Origin: JARYLZ01 sp964388275
GTDB taxonomy: Bacteria > Bacteroidota > Ignavibacteria > SZUA-365
Direction of reading: 5' to 3'
DNA length: 57,080 nucleotides
NCBI GenBank assembly: GCA_964388275.1
Contig: CAYLZD010000026.1
Span: 1-57,080 of the forward strand
The notes beneath the pieces are model-generated. The model saw only the letters and a program-made list of their open reading frames with translations. It was not told where the DNA came from and ran no database searches. Shown one piece after another: positions 8,591 through 17,697 of this stretch. The position numbers and the translations under genes were made by a program. How positions within the stretch are numbered: position 1 is the stretch's first letter; each line of letters starts with the position of its first letter.

Positions 8591-10681
8591 TTGAAAGAGT
8601 ACACCAGCGAGCACATTCGGAACATCGCCCTCGTGGGCCATGTGGGTTCAGGAAAGACCATTTTCACCGACGCCGTCCTGCTGAATTCGGGCGCCGTCAC
8701 GCGCATCGGGCGCGTGGAGGACGGGAGCACGGTTTCGGACTATCACGGTGATGAAATCGAGCGTCAGATATCGATAAACGCCACATTGGCGTCGACGGAG
8801 TTCCGCGACATCAAGTTCAACCTGCTGGACACTCCGGGTTATACTGATTTCGCCGGCGAAGTCATTTCGAGCCTGAGGGTGGCCGACGTCTGCGCCCTGT
8901 TTCTGAAATCCGTTGAGGGGGTGGAGGTCGGGAGCGAGCTGGTATGGAAATATGCCGAACGCCAGGGATTGCCGTCGGTGATACTGGTCAACAAGATGGA
9001 CAACGAGCATGCCGATTTCGACGCGGTGGTGGAACTGGCGCGGAACCGTTTCGGGCACGGAGTGACACCGGTGCAGTTCCCGGTCAAGCACGGGCCGGGC
9101 TTCAGGCAGATAGTGGACATACTGCTCATGAAGATGCTCGTCTTCAAAAACGACGGAAGCGGTTCCTATGAGGCGCAGGACATACCGGCCGAACTGGCGG
9201 ATCGCGCCGCGTCGGAAAGGGAAGCCCTGGTCGAAAAGATCGCGGAGTCTTCCGAGGATCTGATGAACCGTTTCTTCGAGGAGGGGACTCTTTCGGACGC
9301 CGACCTCCGGAATGGAATTCACGCCTCCCTCCTCAAACGCGAGCTGTTCCCCGTGTTCTGCATGTCGGCCGTGCAGAATATCGGAGTTGTCCGGATAATG
9401 GAATTTCTCAAGGATTTCGGCCCGAATCCCGCTGAATTCGGTCCCGCGAAGGGTAAAAAGCCGGAAAGCGAGGACGAGGTCGAAATCCGCATAACGCCCG
9501 ACGGCGAACCGGTCGCTTTCATTTTCAAGACTCTGTCGGAACAGCACGTCGGCGAACTTTCCCTGTTCCGCGTCTACCGGGGCAAAATCACTCCCGGCCT
9601 GGATATCATGAATCACAGCAGCGGGAAGGTCGAACGCATCAACCAGATCTACGCGATGCGCGGCAAGGACAGGAAGGAAGTCACCACCGTTCCGGCGGGG
9701 GACATCGGCGCCGTCGTCAAACTCAAAGACACGCACACGTGCAACACGCTCGCGTCCAAGGCAACGCCCGTCATACTGCCGCCGATAATTTTCCCGGATC
9801 CCCTCACCTCAGGCGCAATCAAACCGCGCGCGAAAGGCGACGAGGACAAGATCAGCAACGGTCTGCACACCCTCCACGAAGAGGATCCTTCCTTCATGCT
9901 GAAAGTCGACACCGAGACCCACGAAACGATAATTCTGGGCCAGGGCGAAATCCACCTCGACGTGATGCTCAAGCGTCTGAAGCAGCGTTTCGGCGTGGAG
10001 GTCGACATCAAGCCGCCTCGCATCCCCTACCGCGAAACGATACGGAAAGCGGCCGACGTCTCTTACAAGCACAAAAAGCAGACCGGCGGCGCGGGCCAGT
10101 ACGGAGAAGTTTACCTCAAAATCGAACCCAAACCCCGGGGAGAGGGTTACGAGTTCGTCGACGCGATTGTCGGCGGCGTCATCAGCAACAAGTTCATACC
10201 CGCGGTCGACAAGGGCATACAGGAGCAGATGGTCAAGGGCGTGGTGGCCGGTTATCAGCTCGTCGACGTCAAGGTCACGCTGTATGACGGCAGCCAGCAC
10301 ACTGTGGATTCGAACGAAATATCCTTTAAAGTCGCCGCGCAGCAGGCCTTCAAGAAGGGAATTCTCGACGCGAATCCCGTCATGCTGGAACCGATTTACA
10401 ACATCGAGGTGACGGTCCCCGACGAATTCATGGGCGACGTGATGGGAGACATATCCAGCCACCGCGGAAAAATCCAGGGAATGGAATCGGAAGGACCTTT
10501 CCAGGTGATACGCGCGAAGGTTCCTCTGGCCGAACTGCATCAATACGCCACAAGGCTCCGCTCGATTACGCAGGGCAGAGGGATTTTCCGCCGCTCGTTC
10601 TCGCATTACGAGGACGTGCCGCACGAAGTGATGAACAAGATAATCGAAGAAGCCGCAGCCCAGAAAGAAGAAGATGCCTGA
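8591..10681 (+). CDS. Elongation factor G paralogue (EF-G type 2), TTG start
   Basis: A 696-residue translational GTPase. P-loop GHVGSGKT (residues 16-23), DTPGYTDF (80-87) and NKMD are all present, then EF-G domains II to V. The usual AGHVDAGKT and ERGITI sequences of canonical EF-G read GHVGSGKT and ERQISI, the pattern of the second EF-G found in many bacteria, so I do not call it fusA. No ATG fits: GGAGG at 8582-8586 lies 4 bases before TTG 8591, giving the expected N-terminus. The 3' end overlaps the next gene by 8 bases. Its role (auxiliary translocase, recycling, or other) is not known from sequence. Confidence 0.88.
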   Translation: MKEYTSEHIRNIALVGHVGSGKTIFTDAVLLNSGAVTRIGRVEDGSTVSDYHGDEIERQISINATLASTEFRDIKFNLLDTPGYTDFAGEVISSLRVADVCALFLKSVEGVEVGSELVWKYAERQGLPSVILVNKMDNEHADFDAVVELARNRFGHGVTPVQFPVKHGPGFRQIVDILLMKMLVFKNDGSGSYEAQDIPAELADRAASEREALVEKIAESSEDLMNRFFEEGTLSDADLRNGIHASLLKRELFPVFCMSAVQNIGVVRIMEFLKDFGPNPAEFGPAKGKKPESEDEVEIRITPDGEPVAFIFKTLSEQHVGELSLFRVYRGKITPGLDIMNHSSGKVERINQIYAMRGKDRKEVTTVPAGDIGAVVKLKDTHTCNTLASKATPVILPPIIFPDPLTSGAIKPRAKGDEDKISNGLHTLHEEDPSFMLKVDTETHETIILGQGEIHLDVMLKRLKQRFGVEVDIKPPRIPYRETIRKAADVSYKHKKQTGGAGQYGEVYLKIEPKPRGEGYEFVDAIVGGVISNKFIPAVDKGIQEQMVKGVVAGYQLVDVKVTLYDGSQHTVDSNEISFKVAAQQAFKKGILDANPVMLEPIYNIEVTVPDEFMGDVMGDISSHRGKIQGMESEGPFQVIRAKVPLAELHQYATRLRSITQGRGIFRRSFSHYEDVPHEVMNKIIEEAAAQKEEDA

Positions 10682-11237
10682 GTTCAGAAGCGGCACAACA
10701 GGATTCGCGGCGGCGCTCCTCATTCTTGCAGCGTTGTCGGCGCCGGAACGCTCCCATGCTCAGATTCTCGACCTGGGCACTCAACCGCGCACCGGCACGA
10801 TGTCGACACAGGGCGGCTCCTACTACAATTTCTCCTCCGGAGGCACGGGCTGCGATCTCAAGGTGAGCGTCTGGGGTTTCGTGCAGAATCCCGGGCGTTA
10901 CTATATCCCTTGCGAGACGAATCTGCTCGAACTCATGTCGTTCTGCGGAGGTCCCCGGAAAGGCGCTCTGCTCGACAGGGTGAAAATAGTGCGGCGAGGC
11001 GGACCCGAGGAGGAACACGTCCTCAAGGAGACTTTCGAAGTCGATCTGTCCAAATATCTGGAAGTCACAAGCGTTAGCGTAACGGCGCCCGAATTGCTGC
11101 TCTGGCCGGGAGATCTCATCGTCGTCGACGGCGAGGAAGAATCGGCGGTGGACGTGTTTCTTCGCATAGCCCAGGTGGTGGTCGCGATTTCGTCCCTGGT
11201 GACGGCGACAGTAGCGGTCATCAACATCGCTAAATGA
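10674..11237 (+). CDS. SLBB-domain secreted/membrane protein
   Basis: A 187-residue protein with a signal peptide (cleavage near SHAQ), one SLBB domain (VSVWGFVQNPGRYYIPCETN, then LLELMSFCGG) and a C-terminal hydrophobic segment (VVVAISSLVTATVAVI). SLBB domains occur in Wza-type polysaccharide export proteins, but the N-terminal export domain of that family is absent. The gene overlaps EF-G by 8 bases and precedes a Wzz/tyrosine-kinase gene by 134 bases, so a part in exopolysaccharide export is likely but not shown. Confidence 0.75.
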   Translation: MPEFRSGTTGFAAALLILAALSAPERSHAQILDLGTQPRTGTMSTQGGSYYNFSSGGTGCDLKVSVWGFVQNPGRYYIPCETNLLELMSFCGGPRKGALLDRVKIVRRGGPEEEHVLKETFEVDLSKYLEVTSVSVTAPELLLWPGDLIVVDGEEESAVDVFLRIAQVVVAISSLVTATVAVINIAK

Positions 11238-11307
11238 TTTTCCCGCCCGGCGGATGCCGGGATCGATTCCGCAGCGAGAGCGACACGGCTTGCGCCCACT
11301 TTTGTCA

Positions 11308-11336
11308 TTGTTTTCCATGCGGTGTACGGATATATT
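11308..11336 (+). promoter_or_regulatory. Candidate promoter of the BY-kinase gene
   Basis: TTGTTT (11308-11313), 17-base spacer, TATATT (11331-11336); the ATG follows 35 bases later with only a weak ribosome site (AGAG). The same hexamer pair stands before cinA. Confidence 0.45.
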
Positions 11337-11371
11337 GTGTATTATATGCAAGAAATTAACGTGATAGAGAT

Positions 11372-13723
11372 ATGACCGCCAGAGACGAGTTCAACAGGCA
11401 GTTTCAGGAATACCTGCGCATTCTCTACGAAGGACGCTGGCTGATACTCATCGTGTTCGTTGTCGTCGTGACAGGAACATGGTTTTACACGATGCAGCAG
11501 GATGACATTTACCGGTCGAGCGCCACCGTGCGTCTGAAACGCGCGCTGGATGCGATGAACATCCAATCCTATCAGGGGCTTGGCGCGCAGGATCTCGGCT
11601 GGGGCAGCGAACGCATCATCGCAAATGAAATCCGCGTCATCCGAAGCGACGAAATCGGCAGCACGGTGGCCGAGAAGCTGTACTCGATGGCGCCGATCAC
11701 CCGCGCCCGTATGGACAGCTTTCCCGTGCTCCGGCATCAGACCCGCCCTTCGACAATGCGGAAAATCGTCCGCACTCTCGGACTCGAGGAATTCACGACG
11801 TCAGTCGGGCTTGCCAGGCTCGACACCGCGGCGAGGGTCGCATCGCTGGAGACCATCGCCTCGAGAGTGCGTTCGATGGTAAGCGCCCAACCGGTGTCCG
11901 GCCTGGACTTCATCGAAGTCACGGCCACCAGCACTTCGCCTGTGGAAACAGCGGTGCTGGCCAATATGGTCGTCGCCGCTTACAGGGATCGCAACCTGAC
12001 CGCCGCAAGGGAGAACATCTCCACGGCCAAGGATTATCTGGAAAGCCAGATGAATCTCAAGAAGGACTCCCTGACCCAGGCGGAGAACGAACTGAGAGGT
12101 TTCCAGGAATCCCGCGGCGTCGTCAACCTCGATCAGGAATCCTCGTCCCTTATACAGCAGATCAGCGGCTTCGAGGCGCAGAGGGAGCAGGCCCGCATCG
12201 AGCTCGAGGGCGCGAAAAAGATACTCGGAGAAATGCAGAAGCAGTACAAGGAAGTCGAGCCGATGCTTTCCACCCGATTGACGGAAGGCTCGGATCCGGT
12301 GTTGCAACAGCTCCTGCGCGACAAGGCGGAGTTGGAAGTAAAAATTCAGCAGGCCGAATACAACAGGAAAAATGCCCTGCGAAACAGGCCTGAACTCGAG
12401 CAATACGCGACCCAGGACATCAAGGATCTTCAGAAGCGGATGAACGAGGTTCGCCGCAGAATCGACGAGATAACCGGCAAGATACTGGCCTCTAACGACA
12501 TCGCGAACAATCCGCTCGACTATTCGCGCCAGCTCCGGCAGGATATCATCAAGAAGGAGATCGAGATCGAGTCGATACGGGCGCGCCTGGAAGGCCTCGA
12601 TAAAACTATCCGGGAATACAACTCCAAGTTCGAGACCATTCCCGTGCAGGGCATAGAGTTCGCCCGCATGGAACGCAGGCGGCAGAGCTTCGAGAAACTG
12701 ACGGCCACGCTCGACCAGAAATTTCAGGAAGCCGTCATAAACGAGCAGACTACCATGGGCAACGTGGATATCGTGGACAAAGCCAGCGTCCCGTCGCGCC
12801 CCGTCAGCCCGAACCGCCCGCTGAACATGCTCATCGGCGCCATCGTGGCGCTCGCGCTGGGACTCGGAATCGCGATTCTTCTGCGCTATCTGGACAATAC
12901 GATCCGGAATCCTGAGGACGTCGAGAAGCTCGGCATCCCGGTGCTGACCTTCGTGCCCACTTTCGGATCCTCCGAAAAGCTAGAGCGCGCGGAGTCTCTC
13001 GTCGCGTTCAGCGCTCCCCAATCCCCTCCGAGCGAGGCGTACAGGACGATGCGCACTTCCATTGAAAGCGCGCTCGCGCTCGACGGCCAGTCCATGGTGG
13101 TGGTCGTCACGAGTCCCGCGCCGAAGGAGGGCAAATCCACCGCGATCGCCAACCTGGCCGTAAGCTCGGCGAATTCGGGACGCCGAGTGCTGCTGGTCGA
13201 TGCCGACCTGCGCCGCCCGGTGCAGCACAACATCTTCGAGGTCGATCGCGAACCCGGACTCTCGAATTGCCTTGTGGGCGAGGCCCAGGTCAACGCGTGT
13301 ATAAAAAAGACCAAGGTGCCGGGACTGCACATCATACCCTGCGGGCATATTCCGAGTCATCCGGCCGAACTTCTCGGATCTTCGCGGATGGAGAGATTCA
13401 TCGAGTTGATCAGGAAGTACTACGACATGGTGCTCATCGACTCGCCTCCCGTGATAGCCATGGCCGACACTCTCGTGGTGTCCAAATTCGCCAACGGCGT
13501 AGCCCTGGTGGTCTCGGCCGATCAAACTAAGATAATGGGGCTGCAGAAATCCAGGGACCTGCTCGAAACCAACAACGCTCGCATGATCGGCGTCGTGGTA
13601 AACCGCTTCAACGCCAACAAGATTTACTACTCGTATTACCGCTACTACTATCAGAACTACTATTACTACTCCGACGACGGCCAGAAGCGGCGCCGCAGGG
13701 AGAAGAAGACGGCCGAGGCCTGA
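11372..13723 (+). CDS. Polysaccharide co-polymerase / tyrosine autokinase (Wzc-like BY-kinase)
   Basis: A 783-residue inner-membrane protein. N-terminal Wzz domain with a membrane segment (LILIVFVVVVTGTWFY, residues about 24-40), a long periplasmic coiled-coil region (about 200-440), a second membrane segment (MLIGAIVALALGLGIAILL, about 486), then a bacterial tyrosine kinase: Walker A PKEGKST (about 585), A' VLLVDADLRRP (about 607), Walker B VLIDSPP (about 688). The C-terminus is a dense tyrosine cluster (about 751-766, eleven Tyr in sixteen positions), the normal autophosphorylation tail. It controls chain length and export of surface polysaccharide in the family. The polymer genes are not adjacent. 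Confidence 0.93.
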   Translation: MTARDEFNRQFQEYLRILYEGRWLILIVFVVVVTGTWFYTMQQDDIYRSSATVRLKRALDAMNIQSYQGLGAQDLGWGSERIIANEIRVIRSDEIGSTVAEKLYSMAPITRARMDSFPVLRHQTRPSTMRKIVRTLGLEEFTTSVGLARLDTAARVASLETIASRVRSMVSAQPVSGLDFIEVTATSTSPVETAVLANMVVAAYRDRNLTAARENISTAKDYLESQMNLKKDSLTQAENELRGFQESRGVVNLDQESSSLIQQISGFEAQREQARIELEGAKKILGEMQKQYKEVEPMLSTRLTEGSDPVLQQLLRDKAELEVKIQQAEYNRKNALRNRPELEQYATQDIKDLQKRMNEVRRRIDEITGKILASNDIANNPLDYSRQLRQDIIKKEIEIESIRARLEGLDKTIREYNSKFETIPVQGIEFARMERRRQSFEKLTATLDQKFQEAVINEQTTMGNVDIVDKASVPSRPVSPNRPLNMLIGAIVALALGLGIAILLRYLDNTIRNPEDVEKLGIPVLTFVPTFGSSEKLERAESLVAFSAPQSPPSEAYRTMRTSIESALALDGQSMVVVVTSPAPKEGKSTAIANLAVSSANSGRRVLLVDADLRRPVQHNIFEVDREPGLSNCLVGEAQVNACIKKTKVPGLHIIPCGHIPSHPAELLGSSRMERFIELIRKYYDMVLIDSPPVIAMADTLVVSKFANGVALVVSADQTKIMGLQKSRDLLETNNARMIGVVVNRFNANKIYYSYYRYYYQNYYYYSDDGQKRRRREKKTAEA

Positions 13724-13826
13724 CTTCGAATCCGCCCGGGCGTTCGATCTTGTATCGCGCCATGGGTTTGCAAATTTCGAGCGAAGCCGCGTAGGTTTGT
13801 CGATGTGATCGATCCGGAGACGAACC

Positions 13827-15647
13827 GTGAGGAAAGGAGTTCGAGACAGAATAGTGAGTGCCTTGGGACCTGAACACATACGGACGAGCGTTGCCCGTTC
13901 CCTGAGGCTGTTGCTTCTCGCGGCCGTTCTGCAGGGATGCCGCTTCGTCGAAAGCGCCGACACTTCCACTTCCGGCGGAGTCGCGAAGGCGGCCGCTCCT
14001 GAAGCCGACGCCGACAAAGTATCAGACGGCCTTAAAAAACTGTTCGAGTCCGCCGACGACACGAACAGCCGGCCTCCTCTAGATTTCACCGACTACAGGC
14101 TGTTGCGTAGCGTCTACGCCGGACGCGATTTCGAACCCGTATGGACGCGTTCTTTCGAAGAGTCCTCTAGGCTTGACGCGCTGGTTTCCATCCTCCAACG
14201 GGTGGACGAACACGGGCTTGAACCCGCCGCATACCATCTCCCTTTGATACTTCGCCTCCGTGACGCCTTCATGCAATCCGCGCCGGGTTCTCATGACGCT
14301 CTGCCGCTCCTGGATGTCGCCCTGTCAGATGCGGCCGTGCGTTTGGAAGCCGATCTCCGATACGGGCTGTTCGATCCGAAGACCGTTCACTTCGGCGATT
14401 ACAACCTCCCCCGGCCTCAGAAGCGCTACAAGGCCGACGCCCTGTTCGCCGAGGATGTTGCGGCGCATTTCAGGTCTGCGGCGCCCTCCGATCCGCGTTA
14501 TGCCGACCTGCAGAACGCGTTGCGCCGCTTGCGGTCGATGGAAAACGACCGCATCGCACCCATCCCTTCTCCCGGAGGAAAAATTGAACCCGGACAGAAT
14601 TCGGACATACTAGGCCATGTCGAACGACGAATCAAATATCTCGACCAGTTGAGAATAACCGAGATTCCCCCCTTGCCGGAAAGCTCGTTCAGCAGCCGTT
14701 ACGACACCCGGGGCTATACAAGGTACGACAGCGTGCTGGCGGATGAAGTGCGTGAATTCCAGAGGAAACACGGCCTGTTGGACGACGGCATACTGGGAGA
14801 CAGGACGATAAAAGCGATGAACATGCCGATGAGGGATCGCATCCGGACCCTGCGCCTGAACCTCGAGCGGGTGAGATGGCTTCCTTTGCCCGACAACGGG
14901 GCTTACGTGCGTGTCAACGTGCCCGAGTTTTATCTCTACGCCGTCCGTGACGGTGTGCGCGAAGTGCGCACCAAGGTGTGCACGGGTATGAGATACAGGG
15001 TTTCGGTCAAGGGACACAGGCCGATGAACTACCAGACCCCGATCGTGTCCGGTGAGATATCCTCCCTGATACTGAACCCCCCCTGGAACGTCCCCTCGAG
15101 CATAGCGACCCGTGAGACCTATTATCAGGCGCTGAAGGACAGCACATACCTCAGGAGACATCGCTACAGAGTGATCAGGAGGGATTCGGTGATTCATTCG
15201 ACTTCCATCAAATGGAGGGATCATGATCCGGACAATCTCCCCTTCCGTTTCGTTCAGGATCCCGGCGAAGGCAACGCCCTCGGACGCATAAAGTTCATGT
15301 TCGCCAATCCATTCGACATTTATCTCCACGACACTCCGAAGCGCAAACCATTCACGTATGCTTCACGCACGGTGAGCCACGGATGCATCAGGGTGGAGGA
15401 GCCCATGCGTCTCATGGCGTTTCTGCTGAAAGGCCACAGCTCCTGGTCAACGCAAAGCGTCCAGGACTACCTCGACCGAAGCCGGTCGACGAAAACGGTT
15501 ATTCTCGAAAACAAGGTTCCCGTCTACGTAGACTACGTCACCGCCTGGGTGGACGAAAGGCATGTGATACAGTTCCGGGACGACGTTTACGGCAAAGACG
15601 GCCAGCTCGCCCGTGCTTTCGCCCTGCACTCGGGCGGCGCCTGGTAA
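13827..15647 (+). CDS. L,D-transpeptidase, YcbB-like, predicted lipoprotein
   Basis: A 606-residue protein. The N-terminus has a basic stretch and then a lipobox-like signal (LLLLAAVLQGC). There follows a YcbB-type scaffold domain, a peptidoglycan-binding domain (DEVREFQRKHGLLDDGILGDRT, about residues 305-330) and a YkuD catalytic domain ending in SHGCIRVEEP with the catalytic Cys near residue 516. Such enzymes make 3-3 cross-links in peptidoglycan or attach proteins to it, in the periplasm. The start is GTG 13827 with GGAG 8 bases upstream; GTG 13854 is an alternative. The next gene follows after 15 bases. Confidence 0.9.
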   Translation: MRKGVRDRIVSALGPEHIRTSVARSLRLLLLAAVLQGCRFVESADTSTSGGVAKAAAPEADADKVSDGLKKLFESADDTNSRPPLDFTDYRLLRSVYAGRDFEPVWTRSFEESSRLDALVSILQRVDEHGLEPAAYHLPLILRLRDAFMQSAPGSHDALPLLDVALSDAAVRLEADLRYGLFDPKTVHFGDYNLPRPQKRYKADALFAEDVAAHFRSAAPSDPRYADLQNALRRLRSMENDRIAPIPSPGGKIEPGQNSDILGHVERRIKYLDQLRITEIPPLPESSFSSRYDTRGYTRYDSVLADEVREFQRKHGLLDDGILGDRTIKAMNMPMRDRIRTLRLNLERVRWLPLPDNGAYVRVNVPEFYLYAVRDGVREVRTKVCTGMRYRVSVKGHRPMNYQTPIVSGEISSLILNPPWNVPSSIATRETYYQALKDSTYLRRHRYRVIRRDSVIHSTSIKWRDHDPDNLPFRFVQDPGEGNALGRIKFMFANPFDIYLHDTPKRKPFTYASRTVSHGCIRVEEPMRLMAFLLKGHSSWSTQSVQDYLDRSRSTKTVILENKVPVYVDYVTAWVDERHVIQFRDDVYGKDGQLARAFALHSGGAW

Positions 15648-15662
15648 TTCTTCCGCGGCGGG

Positions 15663-17144
15663 ATGACTCGGGACAATCCGACGACTCGTCCGGCGCCGCC
15701 GGAGAGAGCGATCGCCCTGATCGAGCATGCATCCAGATTGTGCGACCTGCTCATCGCATCCCACCGTGCGCCCGATACGGCTGCGTCCGAGTATCTGCAC
15801 GGGCGCAAAACGCTGTCGCGCCCCGAGAAGGCGGCCGTTTCCGCTCTGGCGTTCTCCATGCTGCGTATAAAAGGATTTACGGATCGGATATTGACCCGCA
15901 TGGATCCCGAATCTCTTTCATCCGCCGGCAGGCGGGCCGACCGGCGCCGCTTCACCGCGGCGGCGCTGATAGCGCTGCACGAGGCCGGTATTCCGGAGAA
16001 ATCGATCCTCGACATTATACGGCCGCTGCCCGCGGCGGAAATCGCGGCGATGTTTCTCGCCCGCCACGCAAACCTCGGAGTCCGGGAAGCGGAAGAATTC
16101 AGCCGCTTCGCAAAAGCCGAGGCCGCCCGCATCCTGACAGCAGCGCAACTGACTGCGGCCGCCGGGACGCCGCCGGAAGAGCGTCTTGAAGACATCGCGG
16201 CTTCGGTTTGCGTTCAGCCGTGGATGCTGAAGGCCTGGGCGCTCGAAGGAGATCCCCCCCGCGGCTGGGCATGGGCGCGGACTTTAGGCGGGTCACTGAG
16301 GGAATCCGCGCCCGTCTGTCTGCGCGTCAACCTTTCGCTCCGCTCGCGCGACGACATGCTTGCCCGATTGCGCGACGCGGGCATCGACGCCGAGGCGTCA
16401 TCCCTGTCGCCTGCAGGCGTAATTCCCGCGGAAAGAACCGAGCTGCGCCGGTTTGCAGACTTCCAGGAGGGCGCGTTCGAAATTCAGGACATCGGCAGTC
16501 AGCTCGTCTCATACGCCGCGGGCGCGGCGCCGGGAATGGCGATACACGACGCGTGCGCCGGCGCAGGCGGCAAGTCGCTTCATCTCGCCGATATCACCCG
16601 AGACTCCGCCCGAATCGTGGCCGAAGACATAGAACCGGCGCGGCTGCGCGCACTCGGACATCGCGCCCGCCGCTGCGGCTTCGCGAGCATCGAAACACGG
16701 CGCCCGGCGGGAAATACGCGGTCGCGCGGAAGCGGTTTCACATCGGCGCGCGAAACATTCGACATAGTGCTTGTGGATGCCCCCTGTTCGGGGACAGGCA
16801 CGGCGCGCCGGAATCCGCGAGTGAAGTGGCGCTGCACGCCGGCGCTCGTCAGACGCATGTCGGCGAAACAACTGGACTTGCTTTCACAATCGGCCCGCGG
16901 AACGCGGATCGGAGGCGTCCTGCTTTATGCGACGTGTTCGCTCATGCCGGAAGAAAACGATGGCGTCGCTTCCGCGTTCCTGCGCTCTAATCCGGATTTC
17001 GCCCCCGATCCCTTGCCGCCGGTCTTCGCCTCGCAGGGCATAAGCGTCCCGGGCCTCGCTCCGGACGCCTGGAAATGCTCGCTCACACCGTCGGAACACT
17101 CCTGCGACGGTTTCTTCATCGCGAGATTCAGGCGCATCGGGTGA
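15663..17144 (+). CDS. rRNA m5C methyltransferase, RsmB/NOP2-Sun family
   Basis: A 493-residue protein. An alpha-helical N-terminal region of NusB/RsmB type (about 1-160) precedes the methyltransferase core: SAM motif DACAGAGGKSLHLA, motif IV VDAPCSGTG and motif VI ATCSLMPEEN, which hold the two cysteines used by m5C enzymes. It methylates a cytosine in rRNA, probably C967 of 16S as RsmB does, but the exact site is not certain. It ends the plus-strand group and is convergent with the next gene; only 24 bases separate the stop codons and I see no terminator there. Confidence 0.88.
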   Translation: MTRDNPTTRPAPPERAIALIEHASRLCDLLIASHRAPDTAASEYLHGRKTLSRPEKAAVSALAFSMLRIKGFTDRILTRMDPESLSSAGRRADRRRFTAAALIALHEAGIPEKSILDIIRPLPAAEIAAMFLARHANLGVREAEEFSRFAKAEAARILTAAQLTAAAGTPPEERLEDIAASVCVQPWMLKAWALEGDPPRGWAWARTLGGSLRESAPVCLRVNLSLRSRDDMLARLRDAGIDAEASSLSPAGVIPAERTELRRFADFQEGAFEIQDIGSQLVSYAAGAAPGMAIHDACAGAGGKSLHLADITRDSARIVAEDIEPARLRALGHRARRCGFASIETRRPAGNTRSRGSGFTSARETFDIVLVDAPCSGTGTARRNPRVKWRCTPALVRRMSAKQLDLLSQSARGTRIGGVLLYATCSLMPEENDGVASAFLRSNPDFAPDPLPPVFASQGISVPGLAPDAWKCSLTPSEHSCDGFFIARFRRIG

Positions 17145-17168
17145 TCCGCGACCATTGAATCCGGCGCT

Positions 17169-17693
17169 TTATTTCCCTTGAGCCGCCATTTTCCGCAAGG
17201 ATGCCTTCATCGTGCGGATGGCCACGCCGTCCGGTCCCTGCAAAGAAGAAACGATCACCGCGTTGTTCGCGTCCACGAGATCCATGAACACGGTTTCCTC
17301 CATGCCGTCGGAGTATTGCAGCGTCGCATTCCACTGCCGGCCGGCGCCCGTGTAAGCTCCCCACTTCGTCTGCCCCCTTGAACTGAATACGTAAGTGGTG
17401 ATGCGGTCCTCTCCGGATGAACGCAGAAATTCGCGTTCCACCAGGAAGAGAGTCTTCTTGCCCGGATCCTGCCACAGCAGCGTCTCGCACTCCAGGTAGG
17501 CATCCTGCAAAGTCCATTGGAACGTCTTTCTGCACGGAAACGGCTGACCGTCGATTTCCGCGATTCCTTCCCATTTTCCGTCCAGCATGGAAAGCGTAGG
17601 ATCGTTGCGCACCTGCGTTTGGGCTTTCGCGTCCGGAGATGCCGCGGCGCACAGCAGCGCGGCCAGGAAGGCGAGTTTGAATACCGGTTTCAT
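17169..17693 (-). CDS. Small secreted protein of unknown function
   Basis: A 174-residue protein with a clean signal peptide (MKPVFKLAFLAALLCAAASPDAKAQ) and a mature part that looks like a lipocalin-type beta barrel (GKWEGIAEIDGQPFPCRKTFQW at the start, alternating hydrophobic strands after it), similar in style to DUF1579 proteins; I do not recognise it firmly. ATG 17693 is chosen for its AGGAGA site, which lies inside the last codons of larA; an ATG seven codons earlier lacks one. It follows larA by 4 bases. Confidence 0.65.
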   Translation of the reverse strand: MKPVFKLAFLAALLCAAASPDAKAQTQVRNDPTLSMLDGKWEGIAEIDGQPFPCRKTFQWTLQDAYLECETLLWQDPGKKTLFLVEREFLRSSGEDRITTYVFSSRGQTKWGAYTGAGRQWNATLQYSDGMEETVFMDLVDANNAVIVSSLQGPDGVAIRTMKASLRKMAAQGK

Positions 17694-17697
17694 GGAT

